Positions 25,798 through 33,631 of a DNA stretch of 64,000 nt are shown here, piece by piece; positions within the stretch are counted from its first letter, which is position 1, and each line of letters opens with the position of its first letter. The notes below the pieces were generated by a model. That model was given only the letters and a program-made list of their open reading frames with translations, was not told where the DNA came from and did not search any database. Location of the stretch: positions 2,318,501 through 2,382,500 of the forward strand of contig NZ_AP019697.1 in assembly GCF_007164725.1 (NCBI RefSeq). The letters run 5' to 3'. Position numbers and translations under genes: made by a program. This stretch comes from Dialister hominis. Lineage in GTDB: Bacteria; Bacillota; Negativicutes; Veillonellales; Dialisteraceae.

Positions 25798-25828
25798 GAA
25801 AAAAGGACCCATCGAGGGTCCTTTTTTC
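25798..25828 (+). terminator. Terminator after rsmG
   Basis: GAAAAAAGGACCC / GGGTCCTTTTTTC stem, loop ATCGA, 11 bases past the stop. Confidence 0.9.
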
Positions 25829-25829
25829 G

Positions 25830-26100
25830 TTGTCAGGCTACGCTGACGACACCGGAAAACCGCGGTAAAACCGCGTGGAACTACATCTCATCCACCGCAA
25901 GCGGTCCCCCTTCTCCTGTCGGAGCAAGGTCACCCGTCGAGAGTCCTTTTTTTGTTGTCAGACTACGCTGACGACACCGGAAAACCGCGGTAAAACCGCG
26001 GAGAAATGCAACTCATCTACCGCAAGTGGTCCCCCTTCTCCTGACGGAGCAAGGTCAAAGGCATTCTTCCCCGCTGGGGCAGGTCAAAACCTTACGCATC
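25830..26100. repeat. Intergenic mosaic repeat, two tandem units
   Basis: Two nearly identical units of about 115 bases in tandem, each with gttgtcagactacgctgacg, acaccggaaaaccgcggtaa and ctcctgacggagcaaggtca (or a close variant). The order is inverted relative to the loci at 14183 and 22620. Confidence 0.8.
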
Positions 26101-26155
26101 GTTGCGAACCGATATTATTAACTGCGATGTACTGAGTCTTGTCTTTTCCGTTCCC

Positions 26156-26641
26156 TCACTCAATGGCGGCCGGTATCCTTATGGGATTCTTCTCCGGGGC
26201 TTTCCACTCGAGTTCTTTTCTTCCTGCTTTCGGGGAGAGGACGTCTCTCACCAGGCGGATGTGGCGTTCTACGGTGGGGAGGGACCAGTGGGTCAGAAGC
26301 TCTCGGCCTCCCGAAAGGCCTATGATGCATTTTCCCTCGCCATCGGTGTAAAGGCTCCGGATGGCGGACAGGCGCACGTATCCCAGTGATGGCGCTTTGT
26401 CCGAAAGTTTGACCTGTACAAATATAGATCCGTCGTTAAAAAGAAGACCCGTCCCTCTCTTTCCTTTGAAAAGCTTCCTGCATGCCTGATTGTCATTCCC
26501 CATGAATGACGCCATCGTCTGCATATATTTTTCTACCGTGCAGTACGACATACTCTCCCACCAGTCCTCATAAATCACCAGGCACGAGGAAGCAGGGCCG
26601 GTGACGCAGGGGACAAGCGCAATGATCCTTGATGGTTCCAC
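26156..26641 (-). CDS. Hypothetical protein, weak resemblance to ComK-type regulators
   Basis: 161 residues from a GTG start with AGGAG upstream. The spacing of conserved-looking residues (MGNDNQACRKLFKGKRGTGL, then GYVRLSAIRSLY, GGRELLTHWSLPTVERHIR) reminds me of ComK-family proteins, in which a GRK-like turn is followed by an S..l..Q segment, but key residues of ComK are not clearly present. No signal peptide or membrane segment. Flanked by repeats on both sides, so not in an operon. The ComK idea is weak; treat it as hypothetical. Confidence 0.55.
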   Translation of the reverse strand: MEPSRIIALVPCVTGPASSCLVIYEDWWESMSYCTVEKYMQTMASFMGNDNQACRKLFKGKRGTGLLFNDGSIFVQVKLSDKAPSLGYVRLSAIRSLYTDGEGKCIIGLSGGRELLTHWSLPTVERHIRLVRDVLSPKAGRKELEWKAPEKNPIRIPAAIE

Positions 26642-26659
26642 TTGCTACTCCTGTATTAG

Positions 26660-27160
26660 ACTCACTTCGTTCCGAAAATCCGGCAAGGCTCCGGGAAACA
26701 GGAGCCAGCAGGGAATGGCAGCCTTCCCCGCGCCGTCAGGCGGCCGCATCTGCCGCCTCGGGTCTTGATGACCTCTTTAGCAATTATAAACATTTGTTCT
26801 ACTTTTAGCAATACTATCAATTTCACCGAAGCTTTGCAGCTACCAGTCGTGATGAAAAACACTGTTTCTCCTTTCCCGAGAGCCGCTAACCTCGCCTTCC
26901 CAGACGGGGAAGGGGGACCGCTTCGCGGTGGATAGGGTTAATTACCGACAGCCGGAGGCTGGTTTTATGGTTTCTAAAGGTGCAGTAATAAGTAAAAGGA
27001 TAGGGTTAATTACCAACAGCCGCAGGTATATAAGTTTAAGACAAATAAGAACTGAGCTCTTTTATTTCTTCATCGCAGAGCTGCCCCCACGGGGGAAGTG
27101 GCGCCGTTAGGCGACGAAAGAGGTGTAGTTGTTTCTAAAAGGCGAAGCATCATCGCACAA
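26660..27160. repeat. Intergenic region with repeat modules, no gene
   Basis: Holds cttcccagacggggaagggg, ccgcttcgcggtggataggg (twice, the second copy only as agggttaattacc), and gggaagtggcgccgttaggc. An AT-rich stretch at 26765-26870 shows no gene or clear signal. Confidence 0.6.
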
Positions 27161-27175
27161 GGTTTTAAACCCTCC

Positions 27176-27203
27176 CCGGACTTTTTCTCCTCTTTTTCCG
27201 ATT
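27176..27203 (+). promoter_or_regulatory. Bipartite promoter-like motif upstream of holin gene
   Basis: CCGGACTTTT, 12 bases, CCGATT. The same two blocks with the same 12-base spacing precede the DUF2922 gene at 31108-31135. Neither resembles a sigma-A promoter. I infer a recognition site for the small sigma factor encoded at 30533. Confidence 0.55.
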
Positions 27204-27252
27204 TTCTTATTGAAGGCCATATCTATATATAAGGAAAAGGAAAGGAGGTGGG

Positions 27253-27750
27253 ATGATGTGGCGTGATATTGAAGAAGCGGCGCGGCGGCTGATGGATTTG
27301 TTTCCTTTGAAAGCGGCGGCCGGGGTCTGCTTATTGTCTTTGGAGCAGCATGCGCTGATGTTCCTGGCGTTTTCGCTCCTGGTGGCTATGGACTGCCTTT
27401 CGAGGTGGCTGGCGATCAGCGCGGGGATGCTGAAGGAAAAGTCGGGGGAGATTCCTCCCCTGCTGCTCTCGCTTCTCTCGATTCCGGAGGCGCGGCGTAA
27501 GGGTTTGATATCCAGTAAGGTGATGAAGGAAGCCGGGCTTTCGAAGCTCTTTCTTTACAACATTTGCGTGATTGCTGCGGGCCTCGGGGATTATCTTCTG
27601 TCATCAGCCGGAAGCCCCTCGGGCCTCTCGGCCATCGCAGTCAGCTATTTGTCATCGGCCGAAGCCCTGTCCGTGACGGAGAACCTCTCCGAGGCAGGCG
27701 TGAAATCCATGGCAGGATTATTGGAATTATTCAGGAAGAAAGAATCATGA
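27253..27750 (+). CDS. Phage-type holin family protein
   Basis: 165 residues, small membrane protein. Hydrophobic segments at about 22-48 (AAAGVCLLSLEQHALMFLAF then LLVAMDCLSRWLAI) and 100-120 (LFLYNICVIAAGLGDYLLSS), and the C-terminal SSAEALSVTENLSEAGVKSM, together match the phage_holin_4_1/toxin-secretion holin layout (mD..s.., K...y...viaa..D, E.lSi.EN...G). Such proteins form membrane lesions that let an endolysin or a toxin out. Ribosome site AAAGGAGG; ATG codons at 27253 and 27256 are both possible. Its last base pair overlaps the lysozyme start (ATGA). No phage structural genes are nearby. Confidence 0.8.
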   Translation: MMWRDIEEAARRLMDLFPLKAAAGVCLLSLEQHALMFLAFSLLVAMDCLSRWLAISAGMLKEKSGEIPPLLLSLLSIPEARRKGLISSKVMKEAGLSKLFLYNICVIAAGLGDYLLSSAGSPSGLSAIAVSYLSSAEALSVTENLSEAGVKSMAGLLELFRKKES

Positions 27751-28334
27751 GAAAAGGAATTGACGTATCTTGCTTCAACGACGGAGTCGACTGGAAGGAT
27801 GTGAGAGGAGCAGGGATGGAATTCGCCATCATCCGCCTGGGCTATGGCCACAGGCACCTGGACGAACTCTTCTACAAACACGTGAACGGCGCCCTCGACG
27901 CCGGCCTCTTAGTCGGCACCTACTATTACAGCTACGCCCTCTGCCCCGAGGACGCCAAAGACGAAGCCCGCTTCACCGTAGACATCTTAGAGGACTGCGG
28001 CCTTCCGCCCGAACGCCTCGCCATGGGCTGCTGGTTCGACATGGAAGACGCAGACGAATGGAAAACCAAACATGATGCCCTCGATCCATTCCTGTTGACC
28101 GACATGTGCGCTGCCTACGTAGAACAGATGGAAGACCTCGGCTACCCCGCCGGCGTCTACGCATCCCTCTCCTGGCTCGAAGACCTCATCGAAACAAGAG
28201 ACCTGCCCCTCGGCACACCCCTCTGGTGCGCCCGCTGGGGAAATGAACCAGGCTTCCCAGGCGTCCGCCTCTGGCAATACACCGACAAACTCCCCATCGG
28301 AAACCAATACTTCGATGGAGACATCTGGTTCTAA
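27747..28334 (+). CDS. GH25 lysozyme (endolysin-type muramidase)
   Basis: 195 residues, a bare GH25 catalytic domain without signal peptide or cell-wall-binding repeats, as expected of an endolysin exported through a holin. Seen: GIDVSCFNDGVDWKDVRGAG at the N-terminus, IIRLGYG, the catalytic DxE in CWFDMEDADEW (about residues 93-98), and PLWCARWGNEPGFPGVRLWQ near the end. It cleaves the MurNAc-GlcNAc bond of peptidoglycan. Start ATG at 27747 overlaps the holin stop (ATGA), so the two are translationally coupled. A terminator follows 40 bases later. Confidence 0.92.
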   Translation: MRKGIDVSCFNDGVDWKDVRGAGMEFAIIRLGYGHRHLDELFYKHVNGALDAGLLVGTYYYSYALCPEDAKDEARFTVDILEDCGLPPERLAMGCWFDMEDADEWKTKHDALDPFLLTDMCAAYVEQMEDLGYPAGVYASLSWLEDLIETRDLPLGTPLWCARWGNEPGFPGVRLWQYTDKLPIGNQYFDGDIWF

Positions 28335-28375
28335 AAAGAATAACTGATGAAAATCAGAAGAACACATGAAATAAG

Positions 28376-28405
28376 AAACAGCTGTGGAAAAAGCAGCTGT
28401 TTTTT
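28376..28405 (+). terminator. Terminator after the holin-lysozyme pair
   Basis: AACAGCTG / CAGCTGTT stem, nine-base loop, then TTTTTT. Confidence 0.85.
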
Positions 28406-28424
28406 AGTGCGGGAAAGAGAGTAG

Positions 28425-28511
28425 ATTCCCAAGCAACGCGAGGTTGTGCGGTTTTTCTTCAGCCGAAGGCTGGTTTAAGGGTGTTGACCTTGCTCCGGCA
28501 GGAGAAGGTGG
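28425..28511. repeat. Intergenic mosaic repeat, left half (split by IS3 copy 2)
   Basis: cagccgaaggctggtttaag, ggtgttgaccttgctccggc, aggagaaggtgg, ending exactly at the IS3 left end. The right half resumes at 30237. Confidence 0.8.
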
Positions 28512-28573
28512 TGCGGATTTGTTAATACAGACAAATAAATATCATAAAAAATCTAATCGTAACTTAATCTTAA

Positions 28574-29458
28574 TCATGCAGCCATTGGAGCTGCGTTGAA
28601 TACTTCCATTGGGGCTAAAAGATGTAATTTGCGCTGAATGCGTTTGTTGTTGTAGAAGTAGATGTAGCCGTTGATCATGCTTACCACTGCTTTGCGGCTG
28701 GTGAATTTACGTGTGTAGTAACGTTCGCGCTTCAGCATTCCCCAGAACCCTTCCATCAGACCGTTGTCTGCACAGCAGCCTACGCGGGACATGCTGTGAA
28801 CCAGTCCTGCTTTTTCAACGATCTTATGGAATCCGTTGCTTGTATACTGGAATCCACGGTCAGTATGAATCATTGGATGTGCTCCTGGATTCTCTTTAAG
28901 TGCCTTTTCCATTGTCTCAAAAGCCAGTGCAGTATTGTTTCTGTCGCCGATGACATAAGAGACAATCCGACGGTCATGGCCATCAATAATGGCGCTTAAA
29001 TATAACTTATGCAAAACTCCATCAGCCGTTGTGTATTTGAATTCGGTGACATCCGTCATCCATCTTGCATTGGATACGCCTGCATCGAAATCACGGTTCA
29101 GCAGGTTTTCAAAAATGTACTTTGGATCCTTTGCGTTACGAGTGCAGCCATCAGTCTTGTATTTGATCACGGACTTAATATTAAGTATCCGCCTGACACG
29201 AAGAACCAGACTGTCACTTACCATAAGGTGGCTCTCGCTATACTTCTTGATCCAATCGTTCATCCGGCGGTATCCCATATCCGGATATTCCTGATGGATT
29301 TTCACGACCTCCTGTGCGACCTTTTCTCTCAGCAGTTCACGGCCGCTCTTAATATGATTCAGCCAGCCGTAATAAGCTGCCCTGGAGACCTTTGAGAGTC
29401 GGCAGAGACTTTCTATGGAGATGTTGGTTTCTTCATGGACTTCTTTTATGGCTTTAAA
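28574..29458 (-). CDS. IS3-family transposase OrfB (copy 2)
   Basis: Protein identical to copy 1 as far as the DDE region shows (WMTDVTEFKY, IHTDRGFQYTS, MEGFWGMLKRERYY). Read as the -1 frameshift continuation of OrfA from the heptamer at 29452-29458. Intact. Confidence 0.92.
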   Translation of the reverse strand, partial: FKAIKEVHEETNISIESLCRLSKVSRAAYYGWLNHIKSGRELLREKVAQEVVKIHQEYPDMGYRRMNDWIKKYSESHLMVSDSLVLRVRRILNIKSVIKYKTDGCTRNAKDPKYIFENLLNRDFDAGVSNARWMTDVTEFKYTTADGVLHKLYLSAIIDGHDRRIVSYVIGDRNNTALAFETMEKALKENPGAHPMIHTDRGFQYTSNGFHKIVEKAGLVHSMSRVGCCADNGLMEGFWGMLKRERYYTRKFTSRKAVVSMINGYIYFYNNKRIQRKLHLLAPMEVFNAAPMAA

Positions 29459-30177
29459 ATCTCTGAGAAGGTGAGTAAGGCTGAATCCTTCGAGGAACGC
29501 AACCTTTCCTCTATCTCCATCTTTTTTTTTAGCAGGGCAATCTCTGCTATAAGATCCTTCTTCTCTTCAAGAAGTCTGGCATTCTCCTGACGCAGCCGTT
29601 CTTCTTCGGTCCGGGGCGTTTGGAGCCTGATTGGCTTTCCTCTGTAATCCTCAAGACCAACTTCTCCCATCTCCTTGAACTTTTTTACCCATGTGTAGAG
29701 TGTTTGGTAGGACATGTTGTACTTCTTGGCTATCTTGTTGTAATCGCATCCACTGGCGATGCACTCCTGAACGATTCTGACTCGCTCTTCCTTGACCGAT
29801 TGCTGGCGTTTGCCCATAAGATCTCCTCCTTCAGAAACGAGGTCTGTCAACTTATGCTCATTATACGCCTCAATCCATGTTTTAAGGGAGAGAGTGCCGG
29901 AAATTCTGTATTTGGCACAGACGGAAAGCATGGAAACGCCGCCTTTAAGATATTCCTTTACGGCCTGGATCTTCATCTGATTGGAGTAGTAAGACAAATG
30001 CTGCCTGGGCCGCAATCCCTTAAAGCCCTCCTCTTTATACCGGAGAACCCATTTTCTGAATGTTATGCGGCTCATATGAAGATTTTCAGCTGCCTGGGTA
30101 ATCGTAACACCCTGATAGAGATATGAAGCAATCTGGTCTAACATTTCCTCCGGGGACGCTTTGGTTTTACATGGCAT
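29446..30177 (-). CDS. IS3-family transposase OrfA (copy 2)
   Basis: 243 residues, same as copy 1: helix-turn-helix units and a C-terminal coiled coil. Overlaps the OrfB frame by 13 bases around the slippery heptamer. Intact. Confidence 0.92.
   Translation of the reverse strand: MPCKTKASPEEMLDQIASYLYQGVTITQAAENLHMSRITFRKWVLRYKEEGFKGLRPRQHLSYYSNQMKIQAVKEYLKGGVSMLSVCAKYRISGTLSLKTWIEAYNEHKLTDLVSEGGDLMGKRQQSVKEERVRIVQECIASGCDYNKIAKKYNMSYQTLYTWVKKFKEMGEVGLEDYRGKPIRLQTPRTEEERLRQENARLLEEKKDLIAEIALLKKKMEIEERLRSSKDSALLTFSEILKP
29452..29458 (-). other. Slippery heptamer T_TTA_AAG (copy 2)
   Basis: Same -1 frameshift site as at 1885-1891. Confidence 0.8.
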
Positions 30178-30236
30178 AAGAATGACCTCCTAATATATTT
30201 ATGATATTATTCTGTCTTTCTTGTTGAATCATACCA

Positions 30237-30330
30237 AAGGTGGGAAATTTCTGCTTTTTAAAAATTTCTCGGATGAGATGTAGTTCCTAGGACATGGGCC
30301 GGCTGTGCGGTTTTTATCATCACTTCCCCC
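30237..30330. repeat. Intergenic mosaic repeat, right half (split by IS3 copy 2)
   Basis: ctcggatgagatgtagttcc, taggacatgggccggctgtg; the segment between the IS end and cggatgag (aaatttctgctttttaaaaa) is an unusual AT-rich hairpin version of the central module. Confidence 0.7.
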
Positions 30331-30375
30331 AAAAAATTTTCCTCTTCCCACCTCTCTCTAATCCCTATTTTTGCT

Positions 30376-30422
30376 CTTACAGATTCTCTAAGCTCAAATT
30401 TCGCTCTTACAGAATCTGTAAG
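30376..30422 (+). promoter_or_regulatory. Tandem palindromic operator-like repeats upstream of the sigma factor gene
   Basis: CTTACAGATTCTCTAAG (30376-30392) and CTTACAGAATCTGTAAG (30406-30422), each preceded by GCT. The second is a perfect palindrome (CTTACAGA/TCTGTAAG around the centre), the first has mismatches. The 30-base spacing is near three helical turns. They sit 110 bases before the sigma start and probably bind a regulator as two dimers. Confidence 0.5.
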
Positions 30423-30532
30423 CCTCATAGATGGCTCTACAGGAGCTGGTAGCAAACTTGTGTTCGCACCATCGTTCTTGTATCCTGAAACCATCCGGAA
30501 ATAAAAAAGAGCGCTCGGAAAGATTACAAGCG

Positions 30533-31105
30533 ATGAAGAAAGGAATCACGTATAACGAAGAAAGTTTTGAAGAAGACAGGAGACTTGTCAGACTCTGGAA
30601 GGAAGGGGACAGGGACGCAGCCGAGGAGCTGCTCAGGAAGTATGATCCCCTCATCTGCCGCGAAGCGGCCAGTGCGAGAGAGGAGGACCGCGAAGACCTC
30701 AGGCAGGAACTGCGCCTCGCATTTCTTGAAATCAGCAAAGCGTACGACGAAAAGAAGAAAATCTACTACGCCTACTTCATGAAAATCCGCCTCCACTACG
30801 CCAAGGTCGACTACATCGACCAGGACAACCGCCGCCGCGGCAAGGACACCGCCTGGCCCGAAGGCTTCGACCCCGCAGACGAAAAAGAGGAGGCCCCGGA
30901 TATGAAGGACCTTCTCCTCTTTGTTAAAGACCTGCCCCTGGGACCCGTCGAGAGGACACTCCTGGACTCTATCCTGGCAGGCGACCCCAACAACGTCCAG
31001 ATGAAAAAGATCCACAAGAAACGCTCCGGCTACTACAGCGCCAAAGCCCGCCTTGTAGACATCCTCCGCCAGCATAAAGAAGAACTTAGAGAAATTTTAA
31101 AATAA
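30533..31105 (+). CDS. Small sigma-70-family factor (UviA/TcdR- or SigO-like)
   Basis: 190 residues. The N-terminal half has the pattern of sigma region 2 (DRDAAEELLRKYDPLICREA, then REDLRQELRLAFLEISKAYD and YYAYFMKIRLHYAKVDYI) and the C-terminal part (about 140-185, VERTLLDSILAGDPNNVQMK) could be region 4. No anti-sigma gene is seen next to it. Family members (TcdR, UviA, BotR; SigO) drive toxin, bacteriocin or stress genes, some with holin-like partners. Start ATG at 30533 after ggaaagattacaagcg. Followed by DUF2922 and DUF1659 genes behind their own promoter-like motif. The assignment as a sigma factor is fairly sure, the subgroup is inference. Confidence 0.7.
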   Translation: MKKGITYNEESFEEDRRLVRLWKEGDRDAAEELLRKYDPLICREAASAREEDREDLRQELRLAFLEISKAYDEKKKIYYAYFMKIRLHYAKVDYIDQDNRRRGKDTAWPEGFDPADEKEEAPDMKDLLLFVKDLPLGPVERTLLDSILAGDPNNVQMKKIHKKRSGYYSAKARLVDILRQHKEELREILK

Positions 31106-31107
31106 TC

Positions 31108-31135
31108 CCGGACTTTTCTTATCCAAATTCCGATT
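31108..31135 (+). promoter_or_regulatory. Bipartite promoter-like motif upstream of DUF2922 gene
   Basis: CCGGACTTTT, 12 bases, CCGATT, the same blocks and spacing as at 27176-27203. It begins right after the sigma stop codon. Confidence 0.55.
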
Positions 31136-31222
31136 ATATAAACAGAAGGGCAAGAAGAAAGGAACAACCCGGCCGGCAGGTTGAAAAATCCGAAGCATCC
31201 CTTCAGGAAAGGAAGAATAGAC

Positions 31223-31429
31223 ATGAAAGAACTCGTAATGGTATTCGACACCAATGGCACATCCAAGATGACCATCTCCATCGACAACCCGAAAGAGGAA
31301 ATCGCCCTCTCCGACGTACAGGCAGCAGCTGAAAAACTGATCCCGATCCTGATCACCAGCAGCGGCGCAGAAATCACCGCCCTGAACAAAGCCTCCATCG
31401 TCACCACACAGACCGAAGTCCTCGAATAA
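31223..31429 (+). CDS. DUF2922 family small protein
   Basis: 68 residues: ELVMVFDTNGTSKMTISIDN PKEE then a short helix and an ITALNKASIVTTQTEVLE end, the layout of DUF2922. In Firmicutes these genes recur beside DUF1659, YvrJ-type and sigma-factor genes; the function is unknown. No signal peptide. Start chosen at the ATG with AGGAAAGGAAG upstream. 36 bases separate it from the DUF1659 gene; the two are surely co-transcribed. Confidence 0.8.
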   Translation: MKELVMVFDTNGTSKMTISIDNPKEEIALSDVQAAAEKLIPILITSSGAEITALNKASIVTTQTEVLE

Positions 31430-31465
31430 TTTTTTGGCCGATAACGGCAGAAAGGAAACACAACT

Positions 31466-31693
31466 ATGGCAGTCAAGAAAACAGTCTCTGACGTAAAACT
31501 TCAGGTTCGCCTCAACAACGGCACCACATCCGGCGGCAACATCGCCATCAAGAACATCAACCTGAACAACCTGAAACTCGACGCTACCGAACAGCAGCTC
31601 ATCGACGCAGGCAACGCAGTAGCCGCCCTCGTCTCCCTCCCCCTCGTAGGAGTCAGACGCATCGAAGACGGCGACCTCACCAACGAAGAATAA
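31466..31693 (+). CDS. DUF1659 family small protein
   Basis: 75 residues: KLQVRLNNGTTSGGNIAIKN, NLNNLKLDATEQQLIDAGNA, VAALVSLPLVGVRRIEDGDL. This is the DUF1659 pattern. Its size and beta-rich start resemble DUF2922, with which it is paired here; they may form a hetero-oligomer (inference). Ribosome site AAAGGAA. A terminator follows. Confidence 0.8.
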   Translation: MAVKKTVSDVKLQVRLNNGTTSGGNIAIKNINLNNLKLDATEQQLIDAGNAVAALVSLPLVGVRRIEDGDLTNEE

Positions 31694-31746
31694 TCGCCTG
31701 GTGAATGATCTGGTGAAACCTCCCAGAGAGAAATAGATCCATTAAG

Positions 31747-31774
31747 AAATCCCTCGCCCCGCGGGGGATTTTTT
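31747..31774 (+). terminator. Terminator after the DUF1659 gene
   Basis: AAATCCC...GGGGGATTT stem with GC-rich top, then TTTTTT. Confidence 0.85.
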
Positions 31775-31789
31775 AATGCGCGGAAAACC

Positions 31790-31980
31790 GGATGCAGGGA
31801 GTCGATCCTGCTCTGGAAGGGGAGAAGGGCCGTAGGCCGGTCTTAACCTTGCTCCGGGAGGAGAAGGTGGTGCGGAGCCGACGGATGAGTTGCATTTCGG
31901 ACAGACTTTAGTCTGGTTTTGTGGTTTTCAACGAACGAAGTGAGGTTTAAGGGTGTTAACCTTGCTCCGAAGGAGAAGAC
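31790..31980. repeat. Intergenic mosaic repeat
   Basis: gggccgtaggccggtctt, gctccgggaggagaaggtgg, gccgacggatgagttgcatt, gacagactttagtctggttt, cgaacgaagtgaggtttaag. From 31981 to 32288 the sequence is AT-rich and holds only the terminator at 32115. Confidence 0.8.
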
Positions 31981-32114
31981 CTGCTACACAAGAACAAGCC
32001 CCAATTTTAATTTTTTGGTATTTTTTGAATTTCTTATAGAATTTCTTGTCGGATTTCCTGACTGATCCTAACTGATTAGATTTTGGAGTTTGCCTGACTA
32101 ATTCATTGCACTAC

Positions 32115-32144
32115 GAAAAAGCCGATCTCACACTCGGCTTTTTC
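32115..32144. terminator. Bidirectional terminator hairpin
   Basis: GAAAAAGCCGA / TCGGCTTTTTC with loop tctcacac. No gene adjoins it directly; IS30 lies 145 bases downstream. Confidence 0.75.
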
Positions 32145-32288
32145 CGCTTTTCTTCACTTGTTTGCCTTATTTACGCAGCAAGGCCTAAGTCGCGATACAA
32201 ATGCATCACCCGGCCGTAGTATATTCGTAAAAACTTAGCCATTCCTGCTACTTTTGCTACTTTTTTATACTTCCCGAATTGCAATAAT

Positions 32289-33446
32289 AAGTTGAACACC
32301 CGGCGAACCTTTATGCAGTAAGTGCTGCAAGCATTTCTTCCCTAAAGCACTCCTCGGGTGTCTTATAGCCGAGTATTTTTCTTGGCAGGGTGTTGGCCCA
32401 GCACTCTACTCTGGAAATGTGTTCCACTGGGTAATCCTGGATTTTCTTCCCTTTGGGAAGAAATCGACGGAATAAGCCGTTGTGATTCTCATTCGTACCT
32501 TTGTCGCTGGAGCAGTACGGATGCGCATAATAGATCCGTGTGTGACTTAGTTTCTCTAGCTCCGACAGGCTAGAAAACTCACTGCCATTGTCTGTCGTAA
32601 TGCTGAGGAACACTTGGCTGAAACAGCCGCGGAACATTCCATCCTTCAATTTTCTGAAGGCTGCTATTACAGAGGCACTTTCCTTGTTGGGCAGTTTTCT
32701 GATGAGGGAACAGCGTGTCTTGCGCTCAACCAGAGTCAGCAGTACTTCGTCCTTTGAGCGAGATCCCAGTACAAGGTCACACTCCCAATGCCCGAAATCC
32801 TGACGCTCATCCACAGAAGGATCGCGCTCATCTATACTGCGGCCGAACTTCTTCTTACGCTCACGAACCCGCTTCCTGGCGTTTTTTCGCTTGACGCGCA
32901 AGGGCAGGTCAATACTCTTGATTTTTCCTAGGAGCCCCAGCGTGACATAGTTGTACAGGGTTTTCGTACAGACCATCTCGCCACGTTGAAATTCTCCCGT
33001 AACCAGTGCCCTGCCAAAGCAGGCATCGAGCGACCAGTGATGTTCCTGAAGTCTCTTCTGCACATAGTCGAGGAATGCTTCCTTTGCTATGGCGTCGCAT
33101 TTGCGACCACAGTTTTCGCGATGCGCCTCATAGGTGCTTTGCCCGTCTGCTGCGCGATAGCGTTCCACCTTGCCGTTATAGCAAAGAACCTTGCCACGCT
33201 TCACCTCGTTGCGTACCGTATTGACACAGCACCCAATCTCACGGGCTATGCTCCGATACGATTGCTTGTCGCGGAGACGCGTTTGGATAATGACTCGTTC
33301 CTCAAAAGTTAAATGAGCCCCTTTTTTGCGTAACGTATCCGTGGTAAAATGATTTTGATCCATAGCGATTCTCCTTTGTGGTTGTGTTTTTTGTGCAACT
33401 ACATTTTACCACAAGGGTTCGCTATGGATTTTTAAGTGTTCAACTT
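32289..33446 (-). mobile_element. IS30-family insertion sequence
   Basis: Imperfect terminal inverted repeats: both ends start AAGTTGAACAC read inwards and share GCGAACC further in. The flanks carry a possible 3-bp duplication (aat). One intact transposase. It lies about 190 bases upstream of the trimeric autotransporter and may separate that gene from an older promoter. Confidence 0.8.
32311..33363 (-). CDS. IS30-family transposase
   Basis: 350 residues. N-terminal helix-turn-helix (HLTFEERVIIQTRLRDKQSY then SIAREIGCCVNTVRNEVKRG, about 17-55) and a C-terminal rve/DDE core: HWECDLVLGS (first Asp), TTDNGSEFSS (second Asp), KGTNENHNGLFRRFLPKG (Glu). The last motif is the IS30 hallmark. Intact; start ATG after AAAGGAGAA. 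Confidence 0.95.
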   Translation of the reverse strand: MDQNHFTTDTLRKKGAHLTFEERVIIQTRLRDKQSYRSIAREIGCCVNTVRNEVKRGKVLCYNGKVERYRAADGQSTYEAHRENCGRKCDAIAKEAFLDYVQKRLQEHHWSLDACFGRALVTGEFQRGEMVCTKTLYNYVTLGLLGKIKSIDLPLRVKRKNARKRVRERKKKFGRSIDERDPSVDERQDFGHWECDLVLGSRSKDEVLLTLVERKTRCSLIRKLPNKESASVIAAFRKLKDGMFRGCFSQVFLSITTDNGSEFSSLSELEKLSHTRIYYAHPYCSSDKGTNENHNGLFRRFLPKGKKIQDYPVEHISRVECWANTLPRKILGYKTPEECFREEMLAALTA

Positions 33447-33631
33447 AATTATACAATCCGCCTTTTTTAATCAATTATAGCTTTATAAAAAAATAAATAA
33501 TCTAGAGGAATGCTTTGTTTAGGAAGTGAAATGATGTTAAAATAAGAAAAAATGCACCGTATAAAGTTTAAATCTATTAGAGGCGCTGAGTATTATTTTA
33601 TGCTATTTTTAATATAAAGGAGGCGATTAAA

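Larger units (their letters stand above)
28512..30236 (-). mobile_element. IS3-family insertion sequence (IS150-like), copy 2
   Basis: 1,725 bp, same sequence as copy 1 at 945-2669 apart from a few substitutions (for example 28855-28860 and 28900). Left flank aaggtgg, right flank aaggtgg directly after the IS end: a 7-base direct repeat that may be the target duplication (longer than usual for IS3) or partly repeat sequence. It splits the holin/lysozyme genes from the sigma/DUF2922/DUF1659 genes. Confidence 0.93.

Noticed and set aside
27253-28334. Prophage explanation for the holin-lysozyme pair
   Set aside because: No capsid, tail, integrase or other phage genes within the window; treated as a stand-alone pair.
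30431-30532. Upstream start for the sigma factor (ATG 30431)
   Set aside because: The added 34 residues look non-coding, overlap the operator-like repeats by proximity, and lack a ribosome site.
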